From Pyropia yezoensis (Eukaryota > Rhodophyta > Bangiophyceae > Bangiales > Bangiaceae): a stretch of 64,000 nt of DNA. The notes under the pieces were generated by a model, which saw only the letters and a list, made by a program, of their open reading frames with translations, searched no databases and had not been told where the DNA came from. The translations under genes and the position numbers were made by a program. The DNA is taken from the NCBI GenBank assembly GCA_009829735.1, contig CM020619.1, positions 19,039,816 to 19,103,815 on the forward strand, written 5' to 3'. Numbering within the stretch: position 1 is the first letter of the stretch; every line of letters starts with the position of its first letter. Positions 53,020-63,103 of this stretch are shown here, one piece after another.

Positions 53020-53226
53020 TGTAGCAGTATGGATGGCCGTATTGTGACCCTAGCCTAGGGGGGACTACATCTATCCCTTGACTTTTAATATGGGAGTCCG
53101 TATTGGTCGCGGTACCTACAAGTTACGTATGACCAGAGGGACTTGCATCTTGGGGTGGAGGGTAGTAAGTGGTGTCTCCGAGGGTTTATAGCGAAGGGGC
53201 CGGCGGCGAATCCACCGCCGGCCATG
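53020..53226 (+). repeat. Truncated 3' LTR of family C copy C2
   Basis: This matches the first ~207 bp of the LTR at 50268, with about ten differences. It ends immediately after the GC-rich hairpin (GGCCGGCGG...CCGCCGGCC), followed by unrelated sequence from 53227. Confidence 0.85.
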
Positions 53227-55522
53227 CGCAGCACTTCTTATCCCCTGCGCAGTGGGGTCTAAAGAGGGATCACCGACTTCTGCATTCCGGGTGTTTTCCT
53301 CTTGCGCAGGATTTTGCAACCCCCTCTCAGTGCGTGAAGAACGTCGATTTTGAGGACTAAATTTGCTTTACGCTTCCAGATGCAAGTTGCACAAGCCCGC
53401 ATGGATGGTGCTGGTCTGCGCCGGAAGTGCACGACCCTCAGCTTCCTTTGGGTATCGACAGAACAACTTGCGAGCTTGTGAAGCGCTCCCTGAAGTGTGA
53501 ATGGAAAAAGTTACATCTGGGATCTGTTCTGCACAGCAAGCACTGCACCCACAAGCGACGGACGATGTAGGTCCGTATCCCACAGCAGGGCGCCCCCAGA
53601 GCAGGAACAAAACTCTCCCAGCATTCCGTTTGGAACTGCGACCAGTCATATGTTCTCAATCGTGACAGCGGAGTCATCCGGGCCGTTCTATTGGACACTA
53701 GCGGAGAAAGAGTAAGGATCAGTCACGGCAGATTTTTCGCTCGTGCCGAAGAGCACGGCCGACCTGGGTTGTCCTCTTGTTGTGCCCTGCAAGAAGTTGC
53801 GCTGCGCAGCAATCTCAGATATCTTTCTTGCGCCCGCGATGCAAACTCAGCGTCGCTAAAAGCAAGGTTTCGGGCCAGGACCCCGCTTGCTCGTGGTCCT
53901 GGCGTAAGCCCCACTGCGCAGGGGGGGGGGCTCTCCAACATGGATGGCACCAATAAAATCGATGCATAAAATTAATACGATTAATCATGATTTAGTTGTA
54001 GATTAATCAGTTGGCGCTTTCCCGTTTTTCAATATGTTTTTTGACTAAAAGATGAGTGAGCCCTGCCCCCCACCCCCGCTTCCTCCCACTGCCCCTTGCC
54101 CTGTTCGTTACAGAATTCTTTACCCCCGCCGCTCCACGGAGTGGCCACAGCAGGACTGGCTCTGCGCGACGGTCGGTCCCTCACGCGGACGCTGCCTCTG
54201 GTGCCGCCACTGCTGTCGCTGCCACTGCAGACTTTCTCGCCGCCGCTCTGGCTGCCCACCCTCCCACTCTGATAGTAGCACGTGCCAAGTACGGGGAGGG
54301 GGGGTCGGTGCGACGCTGAAGAACACCGCCGAGACTGCTTCGACCGCTGGCTCTGTCGCTCTTTGTTGCAACGCATAGGGTCGCAGCCGACCCATCGCCG
54401 CCTTCAACATCGTCCTGGGCGGCAAGAAGGTCAGCAACAAGAGTGCGATAAGCGAGCAGGCTTGGATGGCATTATATGGGCGACGAAGTGAGGGGGGCGC
54501 TCCACGGCGTCGCGGCAGCGTGGTCAGGCCAAGTCCAGCAAAACACAATAGATTAACTAAAAATCGAGATTTAGTAGATTAATCAATAGATTAATCTATC
54601 TGGGATGTAAAGCATCCGTTTTTTTTCATCCATGCTCTCCAATGCTCATCGTGTCAATCCGGCTCAAAGAGCGGCCAGGAGAATTTTGAATTGCAAATAC
54701 GTGGACCAACCAAAGGGCGTTAGCGCCACTACAAGCGTGGCCACTTCACAAGGAGCTTCGCTAATTCGCTAATAATATATTGATATCGATCGTTTCATTA
54801 ATGTAATGACTCTTGCTGGACTTGGCCTGACCACGCTGCCGCGACGCCGTGGAGCGCGCCCCTTCGTCGCCCAGACACCGCGCTTTGCAACTGCGCGCTC
54901 CTCGCGCTCTCGTTGCTGACCTTCTTGCCGCCCAGGACGGTGCTGAACACTGCGCGGGGTTGATCGACTTGCAGATGGAGCCGGGGTGGAGGGGGTGGGA
55001 TGAGGCGCCGCAAGCGCCCCCTTTCGTCCCTGTGTGTGGCTGGTCACCACACCGCCGTCGCTGGAGACGGGGCTGCCGCGGCTGCGCCCGCGGGCTGCTA
55101 CGGGAGAGCCCCCCTCCGGTGGTGGTACGAGGGCAGTCTATGCTGTTCGGTGGGGTATTTTCATCTGGGCTCTGCGTTGGTAGAGCAAGGGGCGTGGACT
55201 CCGTGACTCTTGATGTGTTTGTTATGAACTCTGCTTCCTTGACGGTGCCGAGAGCCACCCGCCAGTGAATCGCCTGTGGCATCTCTTGCCGACGTGGATG
55301 CGGCGGCCACCACTCCCTTGTCACCCTCGCCGCCGCCCTCCAGGCGCTCAGCCTCGTCAGCGGACGCGCGCCCACTGTCTCTGGTCACCCTTTCTGCCCC
55401 AATCAAACAGAGAAATCAAAGCGTCCAGGCTCATATCCACCAGTTCCACCGCCCGCACACAACTAGACTACATGCTAAACTCATCAACCTGATACCTCAC
55501 TCTCAGTCACTATAACCCCACC
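53227..55522. other. Interval with inverted duplication and AT-rich patches, no supported gene
   Basis: Contains short AT-rich blocks with repeated GATTAATC (53950-54015, 54543-54600 and 54765-54800) alternating with GC-rich stretches. A ~135-bp segment is duplicated in inverted orientation (54403-54540 and 54814-54946). Open frames are short and overlap on both strands. 55250-55520 is the 3' flank of the reverse-strand gene that stops at 55523. Confidence 0.5.
54403..54946. repeat. Inverted duplication, ~135-bp arms
   Basis: Arm 1 (54403-54540) and arm 2 (54814-54946) match as reverse complements, with identical blocks such as CGTCCTGGGCGGCAAGAAGG and GGCGTCGCGGCAGCGTGGTC. The ~270-bp spacer contains AT-rich GATTAATC repeats and a TTTTTTTT run. 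Both arms, read outward from the same strand sense, share the frame VLGGKKVSN, hinting at a duplicated gene fragment. Could be inverted ends of an element or a local inverted duplication. Confidence 0.7.
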
Positions 55523-57140
55523 TCAGCTGATGTACGAGTAGTAGGCTGGGTAGGGGTACCACACAAACCAGCCCATTGAGCACCCCGCCGTGCTCGTTCC
55601 GCATGCAGACGGTCCGACGCAGAGGCCAGGGACCGCCGCGGCTGGAATCGAGCACGGAGATGGCGGCGATGGGTAGCAGGGAAGCCCCCAAGCAACCTTT
55701 CCACCACCATTGTGGTGGTCAGGAAGGACACTCGCGGCGACCCCCCCCGACCATTCATTCGCTGTACGTTGCCCCCAGCTCCAGGCCGATCCACTGCTGC
55801 TGCTCCAGGCGGCTGTGCTGCTGCTGTTCCAAGTTGACGTTCCAGCACAGGGGCCGAGTTCGGGGCTCTTGGTTTGGTCATTCATCCCTACGGCCGCCGG
55901 GGACGCGTGCGGCTGCACTGGAAAGGAGCCACGCCGCGCCCAAGTGGTGGACGCCGATTTGGCAGGGACACGCGCAGGAGGAGGGGGCGCACCGACCGAG
56001 GTAGACCGCACCACCCTGTCCCGCTTAGACATTACTGTCCATACCGACGGTGTCGGCGGCACTGCCGTGACCAGCGGGACGGACAGGGAGGGGGTGGTGG
56101 TCGATGACCCATTGACCTGTCGCGGCGCAGCTGCAAGCGCGTACCACCTCGCAAAGAGGTCGTCTGAGATGGTGAGACCCGCTATGCGGTCCGAGTCACG
56201 CGTGATGCCCAGCTCTGGTGCCGGCGGGGGGGGGATGACCAGGGCCTTGTCCGCTGGCGGTTGGGCGGAGGGCTCCTGCTTGGTTCTATCAGACGTGCTG
56301 GTAGCACGTGAAGCTGTAGGCCACTGCTAGGATCGCCAAGCAGCATGTGAAAGGAAGAGAAACATTGCAGATGTAGGCAGCAAAGAACAAAAAAAAAAAG
56401 CAAGAATACCAAGTTAGTTTTCTTGGGCAAAAATCCCCCGCTTGGACTGCCTATCCAAAAACCTTGGTCACAGATGCCAGCTTGATGAAACCCAACCGCA
56501 ATGGGCGTGAGCAAGCACACCATAAACGTACCGTTGGCAGGCCGTGATCGTGGGCATCAGAAGCAACTAACCCCCCTTTGTACTTGGGATTGCGCGTCTG
56601 CTCCACGCAGAGCACCATACCGCCCGGAGAACGGGCCTCCTCGGCTAGCAGCTCCCGCATTGTGTCAGATTGCTTGTTGTCCAGCCGGCGAATGCCGTCG
56701 CCCACCTCGGCTGCCTTGACGTACGCGACGCGCGCCCAAGGGCGCACAAATACATTGTAGGGCGGCGCCGCAAGCGAGGACGCACGTAAAGCGCGCCGCA
56801 CCGCATCAACGCCACCGTCCTCGGGGATGTCAAAGGAATCCAAGACGAAGCGCGCCACCAGTGGAGCGGGCCCGTCGCACAGGACCCAGACACGAAAGTT
56901 GGTGAGCGTCCGGGCTGACTGGGTGGCCTTGGGACGAAGAACTGGCGTCGTCGGGGAATGGACATTGACATTTATCGTGGCTGGCACGAACATGGCGGGG
57001 GGGGGGGGCGCAATATCAGCCGAGTTAGTAGCCTCATCAGCAGCAGCTCGCAAGCCACCGTGTTGCTGCAGGCATGGAGCACCAACAGAGCGGGAAGGTG
57101 AACCTATGCTCCGGATAGGTGCAACGGAGGCGGCCGCCAT
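55523..57140 (-). CDS. Two-exon gene, 470-aa protein of unknown function
   Basis: Reverse strand: exon 1 is 57140-56532, exon 2 is 56326-55523, and the 205-bp intron is 56531-56327. The ATG at 57140 has good context (CGGCATGGC). The donor is ACG|GTACGT and the acceptor CCTAG|CAGTGG, both in phase 0; without splicing the frame ends at TAG 56453. Exon 1 encodes a ~65-residue disordered start, then a compact region (about 75-190) starting FRVWVLCDGPAPLVARFVLD and including PYNVFVRPWARVAYVKAAEVGD. This has a ubiquitin-like beta-beta-alpha feel and faintly resembles the N-terminal domain of Crinkler-type proteins (weak inference). Exon 2 is Pro/Ser/Thr-rich, with a small ordered piece (LTISDDLFARWYALAAA) and an aromatic C-terminus (WFVWYPYPAYYSY). 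Family not recognised. Confidence 0.65.
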
Positions 57141-58750
57141 GCCGACGTCGCTCGATCCGTGGGCCTGCTGGGAGGCACGGCGGGGGCAACAGCCAGGGGC
57201 CTGATGTACGGACGGCGGAACCCCTGCGGTGGTTCCCCAGGGTGCTCTTGTACCCGCGTTGTAGATTCACCCCCGCCGCCCACGCCCTCCCGCACGGACC
57301 AATGCGTGTTGTTTTAACTCCACCACGCAGGCGTTAAGGGAGCCACTGGGATGCGCCCGTTGGCCTCGATTGACGCGTCACACGGTGCCTGCTCTCGTTT
57401 GGTAAGACGCGTCCAGCCAGTCCACCAGAGTTGGCGGGAATGGTCGCCCCGTGGGCGCACCAGGAGAGCTGCGGACGTGTGAGGTGCGCGGGAGACACCA
57501 CCTCGCAAGTGTCTGGCGACGCCTTTTCAAGGAAGAACCCCCTTCACGGAGCGAGGGTCACCCTCCCTCCGCGAGGAGGTCGTGACGCCGCCTCAAAAAA
57601 TAACGGTGCTTTTGCCGCCGACGACTGGAAAGCCTGTCTCTCTGGCTCTTGACTAACTTGGACCGTCGGCGGGAGTACAGCCTGCAGGGATGGGATGCGG
57701 GGACCGTCCCGGACTCGTGACCTGTCCTGAACACCCTCGCCACTCCATGCTCTGCTGAGCGGCAAAGCCCAGAGTGACCTGTCGTCCGCGGTCGGTGGAC
57801 CAATATGGTCGGGTCGAGGATCAGTGTCGTGGCTGTATGATGCAGCGCAGCTCTCCTCCTGGCGCACTCCGCAACGCACACAAAGCGAGACCACTCCTCG
57901 CCCAAATCTGGTCAAGAAGACCTTGTCACTTGCCTCCCTAGCTGATCATCTGAAGGCCCGATCATCGCCAGCCCGTCCCAAAGTGGTCACGAGGCGGCGA
58001 AGGCAGCGATCCAGGCGGATAACATGACGACCAAAACCAGAGGAAGGCTCCCGCCCCGAGGGTCACCAACAGCTGTTGCCAGATTTCTCACGCTTCAAGC
58101 CAGTGTGGGGTGGGCTCCTTGATAGAAGGCGCCCGCTCCCGCCACGCGGCGCAAGGTCGCGACCGGGTACGCACGCGAACGGTCCGTTTCAGACACGGCG
58201 TCGGTCCAGCGAAGAGCTTGAGGTGCCCCCCTGGGGATCGAGGACGCGGGGTGGGGGCGGCGAGAGCGAGGTCGCCCAGCTGGGTGTCTCGCGGAGGAGC
58301 GGACCCCGCTGGCGGCTACGGGGCCCCGCCCGGCGCTGCGGCAGACGCTGCACACGTGCCGGCCTGCGGTTGAGCCCATGCCTACGGGTCGTGTCCCGGC
58401 ACGGTACTACTAGATTACGCATACGACTGAATTACGCATGTATTTGATACTTGTATTTCTTAGAGCATCGTGAGTGGCGTCCCAACCACGACCGCCAGTG
58501 CGCGGCGCGGCAGCTCGCGACGCGAGATGGCAATCTCGACTGCCGGCAGAGCTTCCACCACCACACACACCTCACGGCTCTTGAAGCGTCGCGCTCTGCA
58601 GCGTGAGCGCGGGCGGCGCGCAGGCTGGCGCTGTCATCGCTGCTCTTTTCATTGCTCCCCTTGGCTGCCGTTCATTCTCTCCCCTGTGCGTCCTCACTGC
58701 CTCAATCTCGCCTCTTCAGTACGCTGCCCTGCTTTTCTAGGTCTCCTCCC
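57141..58750. other. Divergent intergenic region
   Basis: 1.6 kb between the start of the reverse-strand gene (57140) and the FKBP gene (58751); it should contain both promoters. GC-rich with overlapping open frames but no supported coding sequence. A short AT-rich spot at 58410-58465 (GATTACGCAT repeated as ATTACGCATG) lies about 300 bp upstream of the FKBP start. Confidence 0.5.
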
Positions 58751-60523
58751 ATGGCGTTTGCCAGCCTCGCCCCCCCTCTTCGCTCGCGACGTGTCCCAAC
58801 ACGGTGCGCCGGCGCCGCCGCGACATGCGCGACCCCGCCTGCGGGGCCTCCCGTCCCTCGTCGTACGGCCCTAGCGGTGGCTGCGGCGGGGCTCCTTGCC
58901 GCGGGACTGGGAGGCCCAGCCCTGCCAGTGGCGGCATACTCTTCCCGAACTCAGAATGACATGAGCAATGCGGCACCGACGAGGTACGTGGTGGCGAATC
59001 AAGGTGGGAGTCTCGGGTGGCGCGGCGTGAAGGTACCCGGACAGCTGGGTGCGATTCCGTGAGAAGGGTCTTGGCTCGTGGCGGGGGAAGCTTCAGACCT
59101 TGAGGCTGGCAGAATGTGGAATGAGTGTGGTGGGAGGCGTCGCACCAGCGCTGTTGATGAGGGGCACCGCCAGCCGTCCTTGCCGCTATGGGAAATCTCG
59201 TGTGTGTGGCACGGTGCCAGGTTCGACCGGGATTGACCATATCTGGTGCATCATGTGCTCCGTGTCCCGTGCGCCGTTCTTCGGAGGGACCTGCAGGTAT
59301 GATGGGGCTAAGGAGGTGCGGACCGACTCGGGGATGCGGTATCTGGACCTTGCGGTTGGTGATGGCGTTGGTGGCGACGAGGAACCAGTCCAGGACGGGG
59401 ATAAAGTCACCATTTACTTCACCTCCCGATTGTGGGGCTACAATGGTATGGCCGGGGGCACAAGCGGGTGGAGCCGGCGCAAGAGGTGAGGAGTAGGAGC
59501 CGAAAGCGCGTGACTCGAATCCTTTCGTGGTGTGTGCGGCACAGCTTTTGTGGAACTGACTCTCAGGATCGCTTGCTTGCGGCCAATTCTAGTCGTTTTA
59601 TGCTGTGCTCCATGCTACCGTTTACATTTGCCGTGGTGCGTCGAACTGTACCCGCTCTAGGCATTGTACTGGACTCTACCAACGACCACAAGCGTGATGG
59701 ACTCCCTGAGCCTTTCGTCTTCACCATGGGCGATCAGTGTACGTGCTCCGTTCTCACGCCGCATCTTCCTTGTTCAAACCGCTACGCGCTGCATTCCTCA
59801 GCTAGCGCCTTACCGTGTGACTGGGAGTGGCAGCCCGCCTCATGCCGCGCGAGACTTGACGGCCTCGTCGCGCCTTTAGGTGCTACCGGCTCTGGGAATT
59901 GGCGCAGACAGAGCTTCTATATGGCATAGACATAGCTTCTGTCATTAACACGAGTGTTATTTTCCGCTCTGTCGCTGCCAGCGCTTGGGATGCCTGTGGG
60001 CGCTTCACGCTGAGGTTGTGCCTGTTGCGCTGTTGTTTCTCCATTCCACTCCCCCGGCAGCGGTCGTGCCGGGCCTGCAAGAGATGATTAAGACAATGCA
60101 CGTCGGTGGCAAGCGCCGCGCGGTGCTGCCGCCTTCCATTGGCTACCAAACCGCCACCATGAAGCCCACCCCCGCCGACGTATGCTTTACCTGTGTGTGG
60201 TGCCACTGGCATGAAGTGCACAGCACCCTTGAGTGCTTTCCTGTGTATGCTTTGGGCGGCCGCTCTTCTTTTTTCGCATCTCATCATCGATGCTCTGCCT
60301 CTAACTGCCCACGTGCTGACATTCGTTGCGTTTCTTGGCTGTCTAACCCGCTTGCCGTTTGCCCTGTACACTCCCTTTGTTAACGTCCCTCGATCCTTCT
60401 TTCCCTGCACAGTTCCCGTCCATGCGGCGGCTCCGGTCTGTGTTGGAGACGAGCCGGGACGCCACCATTGTGTTTGACGTGGAGCTGCTGAAGGTCAAGC
60501 GCGCTGCCGGCCGAGGGGCTTGA
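58751..60523 (+). CDS. FKBP-type peptidyl-prolyl isomerase, predicted thylakoid lumen
   Basis: Five exons: 58751-58983, 59297-59445, 59661-59738, 60061-60179, 60413-60523 (229 aa). Donors are GTACGT, GTATGG, GTACGT and GTATGC; acceptors are CAG or TAG; all phases agree. Product: cis-trans isomerisation of X-Pro bonds during protein folding. Residues 1-35 are rich in Ser/Arg/Ala like a chloroplast transit peptide. Then RR (38-39), a hydrophobic stretch ALAVAAAGLLAAGLGG and an A-x-A type end (VAA) form a lumen signal of twin-arginine type. The FKBP domain follows: VQDGDKVTIYFTSRLWGYNG, FDS-type loop IVLDSTND, PFVFTMGDQSVVPGLQEMI, GGKRRAVLPPSIGY, and the terminal strand IVFDVELLKVK. The TSRLWGYNG/LDSTND region fits plant and algal lumen FKBPs. 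Some active-site aromatics of FKBP12 appear replaced, so catalytic activity is uncertain. Confidence 0.9.
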
Positions 60524-60964
60524 CTTTTTGTTGCAGACGCGGTCTCTGGCACGGATGGTTGAAGTCTGACGACGTGGTGCGCGTCGCCTCTGTCACTGGC
60601 GGAGCATGTTGGGTGAGTGTCGGACGCCAACTGATGCACGGGCACCTCTGGTGCTGCGGTTCCAACAAAACCTCACGGCCGTGAAAGCCATTCAAAGGGG
60701 GCTGCGTGCAGTCGAGTGGCGCGCCCGCTCACAAGCGTTTCCAACACGAGCCCCCGTCACCCCGAAGGTGGTACACCTCTCGAGTGATCAAATAAGTAAA
60801 TATATGTGGATGGTTGAGGAGCCTTCAAGCCACACCATCCTCCCAGAGAGGAGACCCTCCGTGGACCCGCCAAAAATAATCCGTTCTATGCACACCAGCG
60901 CCAAAAAAACGAAATGCGCTCACCGAGCGTCAGCCGACCCTCCAACTGCCACCTGTGCCGTCCA
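60524..60964. other. Convergent intergenic region
   Basis: 441 bp between the stop codons of the FKBP gene (+) and the phospholipase gene (-). It would contain both 3' untranslated regions. No repeat or ORF of note. Confidence 0.5.
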
Positions 60965-63103
60965 TCAGTCCAGCTGGGCAATTGCCTCTGCCCGCTTTTG
61001 TGCCTCTGCCTGTCGCCGCGTCAGCCGGACGGCATCGACCATTACCTTGGCCACCTCTGCACTTGTCCAGTAGCTGGTGTGGCTCGTCAGTGCCAGCCAC
61101 ATCTTGACCGCATCGTACGAAGTGTCGACGCCTGTAGGAAGCTCATAGTCAATCCGGCCGGGTACCACCCAGCTGTCATCGTCCGCACCGTTGGCCGAGT
61201 GCAGCGGCGCCGGGGCGAGGGCGCTGCTGCCACCGTCGCCACCGCCACCGCCGCCGCCACCGCCGCTGCCCTTGGCGGCCCCCCGCCTGGCGTCGGGGCT
61301 GCCCACGCCGCCACCGTCCCCGCCGGGCCCCCGGCCGCCAAGGCCGGCCGCCTCCCCAACCCCCGCCCCCGGCCCACCGCCGCCTCCTTCCCCTCCCCCA
61401 CCATGAGTGAAGTCCTCTGCGTCTACGTCGTGCCGAGGGGCGGGCGGAGTGCCGAGCGCGGCGCGTGCGGGCGGCGCCGGCTCTGCCACAGGCACCGCTG
61501 ACAGCAACGGGGGAGGGGGGGTTGCAAGGCCAGGCGGTAGTGGCGGAGCTGACGCGGCGCCAGCTAGGCGCGGCGCCCGAGGCCGCCGCGGTGGGGTTGC
61601 GGCCGAGGAGGTTAACGAACCCTTGGCAGTGGCGGTGGCTTGATCGGCTACCCCGCCACCAGGCGACCGCGCTGGCCGGGGCGTCACGGGCGGGGTGCCC
61701 GCGGCGACTGCCGGTACGTCCTCAGTGGATGGGGTGCGGCTGAACAGCTTGCCCAGCTTGGTCAGGGTACTGGCCCAGGCAGCCTCGCCCGGGAAGGAGC
61801 CACCCCCGCCACCGCCACCTACCAGTCCCGCAGCGGCGGCGGCAGCGGCAGAGAGCGCACCCCCCCCCCCGCCGTTGCCATCCCCGCCACCCCCTCCGCC
61901 GCCTCCGCCACCCGCCGAGCCCGCTACGCCCACCCCCCCACCCGCCTTGAGCCAGGTCTTGTACACGGGCAGCCGCACGGCGGGTGGGTCCGACGCAAAG
62001 TCTGGACGGAGCCACGGCTCCACCCGGAAGGCCAGCGGGTCCATCGGCGCATACAGGTTGTAAAAGACGGGCGTGTCGGGGGAGAGCAAAACCTCTGACG
62101 CCACCTCCCCGTCTTCAAACTGCAGCGACAGGTAGCTGCCCAGCGGGGAGCCCGCACAAAAGACGTGGTCAATGACTAGGCCGGGCGCGAGCCGGTGGCG
62201 GTGCTTCCAAAAGAGGCAAAACATGATGGCAGAGCCGAGGGAGTGCGCAAAGATGGAGAAGCGCACAGGGGGGGGCGTCGGCCCGCCGCTGCCAATTCCC
62301 GCTGCGCCGCCGTCGCCAGCAGTTGCTGCGCCCGCCGGCGTGCCTGCTGCCGCGGCGGCGGCGGGGCTGGTTGGGGACTTCCCCCCCCCTCCCCCGCCAC
62401 CCTTCCCCCCACACGCATACGCAGCGTAGACGGCGTTGATCTGCCGCAGCACCTCCTCAATGATAAACTCGTGCCAGCGGGGGCTCATAAACATCATCAC
62501 GTCGCCGGCCGACGAGAGGATGGCGCCGCGCAATTGCCTGACAGCGTCGGGCGTAATCGACTCGACCGCCCGCCGCCAGCCCGCGTCGCCAGAGTGGAGC
62601 TTGGAGTGCCACTCAACAGGGTGGAACGCCACGTGACCCGGCGCGTGGACGTCGCGGGTGGCGCCGAGGACCTCCGCCACGAGGGTGGACATGTGGCGCG
62701 ACGCGCGCGCCAGGGACATGACAAACGGCGGGTTGTCCACCGACTGGTCCCCAATGCCGTGCACGATGAGCACCACGTGGTCGGCCGCCGCGTCAACGGT
62801 GATGCCCGCCGGCGTCGGGACCGGCTCCTCTGGGATGGCCGCCGACAGGGTGGGCGGCAGGGGCGCGGGGTGGGGGCGCTCACCCGCCGCGGCCGCCCCG
62901 CCGCTGCCACCGCCGGCGGGCTTGGCGGCAAAAGCCGACGCGGGGCGGCCGTCTGTCGACGTCGCAGTGGCCGCCACGGCTGTTGCGGCCGCGGCGGCCA
63001 CCATGGGGCGCGGGGGGGAGCCGCCGCCGTCACTGCCAGAGGAGTCAGCGGCGGGGGTGGCGGTGGCCATTCCCACCGCCGCGGCGGTAGTGCTCCTCAG
63101 CAT
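60965..63103 (-). CDS. DDHD-domain phospholipase (PA-PLA1 family)
   Basis: Single exon, 712 aa from the ATG at 63103 (GAGACCATGC). Family role: hydrolysis of the sn-1 acyl chain of phosphatidic acid and related phospholipids on ER, Golgi or mitochondrial membranes (DDHD1, DDHD2, SEC23IP group). Seen here: HVVLIVHGIGDQ (residues 109-120); PRWHEFIIEEVLRQIN; lipase elbow FAHSLGSA with Ser288 as nucleophile (Ala replaces the usual first Gly of GxSxG); and a DDHD region from about 310 with FCAGSPLGSYL, VFYNLYAPMDPLAFRVEP and, after a ~270-residue insertion, RIDYELPTGVD...WLALTSHTSYWTS. The insertion and the loop at 230-280 are Gly/Ala/Pro low complexity. The WWE and SAM domains of some animal members are absent. 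The frame stays open 215 codons upstream, but that part is Pro/Arg-rich and looks untranslated. Confidence 0.9.
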   Translation of the reverse strand: MLRSTTAAAVGMATATPAADSSGSDGGGSPPRPMVAAAAATAVAATATSTDGRPASAFAAKPAGGGSGGAAAAGERPHPAPLPPTLSAAIPEEPVPTPAGITVDAAADHVVLIVHGIGDQSVDNPPFVMSLARASRHMSTLVAEVLGATRDVHAPGHVAFHPVEWHSKLHSGDAGWRRAVESITPDAVRQLRGAILSSAGDVMMFMSPRWHEFIIEEVLRQINAVYAAYACGGKGGGGGGGKSPTSPAAAAAAGTPAGAATAGDGGAAGIGSGGPTPPPVRFSIFAHSLGSAIMFCLFWKHRHRLAPGLVIDHVFCAGSPLGSYLSLQFEDGEVASEVLLSPDTPVFYNLYAPMDPLAFRVEPWLRPDFASDPPAVRLPVYKTWLKAGGGVGVAGSAGGGGGGGGGGDGNGGGGGALSAAAAAAAGLVGGGGGGGSFPGEAAWASTLTKLGKLFSRTPSTEDVPAVAAGTPPVTPRPARSPGGGVADQATATAKGSLTSSAATPPRRPRAPRLAGAASAPPLPPGLATPPPPLLSAVPVAEPAPPARAALGTPPAPRHDVDAEDFTHGGGGEGGGGGPGAGVGEAAGLGGRGPGGDGGGVGSPDARRGAAKGSGGGGGGGGGDGGSSALAPAPLHSANGADDDSWVVPGRIDYELPTGVDTSYDAVKMWLALTSHTSYWTSAEVAKVMVDAVRLTRRQAEAQKRAEAIAQLD

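Larger units (their letters stand above)
50268..53226 (+). mobile_element. Family C element, copy C2: LTR-gag-LTR without pol
   Basis: A 363-bp LTR, primer-binding motif, leader, gag with zinc knuckle, then directly a second LTR start (TGTAGCAGTATGG at 53020) cut off after ~207 bp. No protease, reverse transcriptase or integrase sequence remains. This is either an internal deletion of an autonomous element or a gag-only non-autonomous form dependent on another copy's pol. No target duplication can be defined because the right LTR is truncated. Confidence 0.8.

Noticed and set aside
57558-57915. Overlapping reverse ORFs of 115-123 codons
   Set aside because: Several frames are open at once in GC-rich intergenic DNA, without conserved features.
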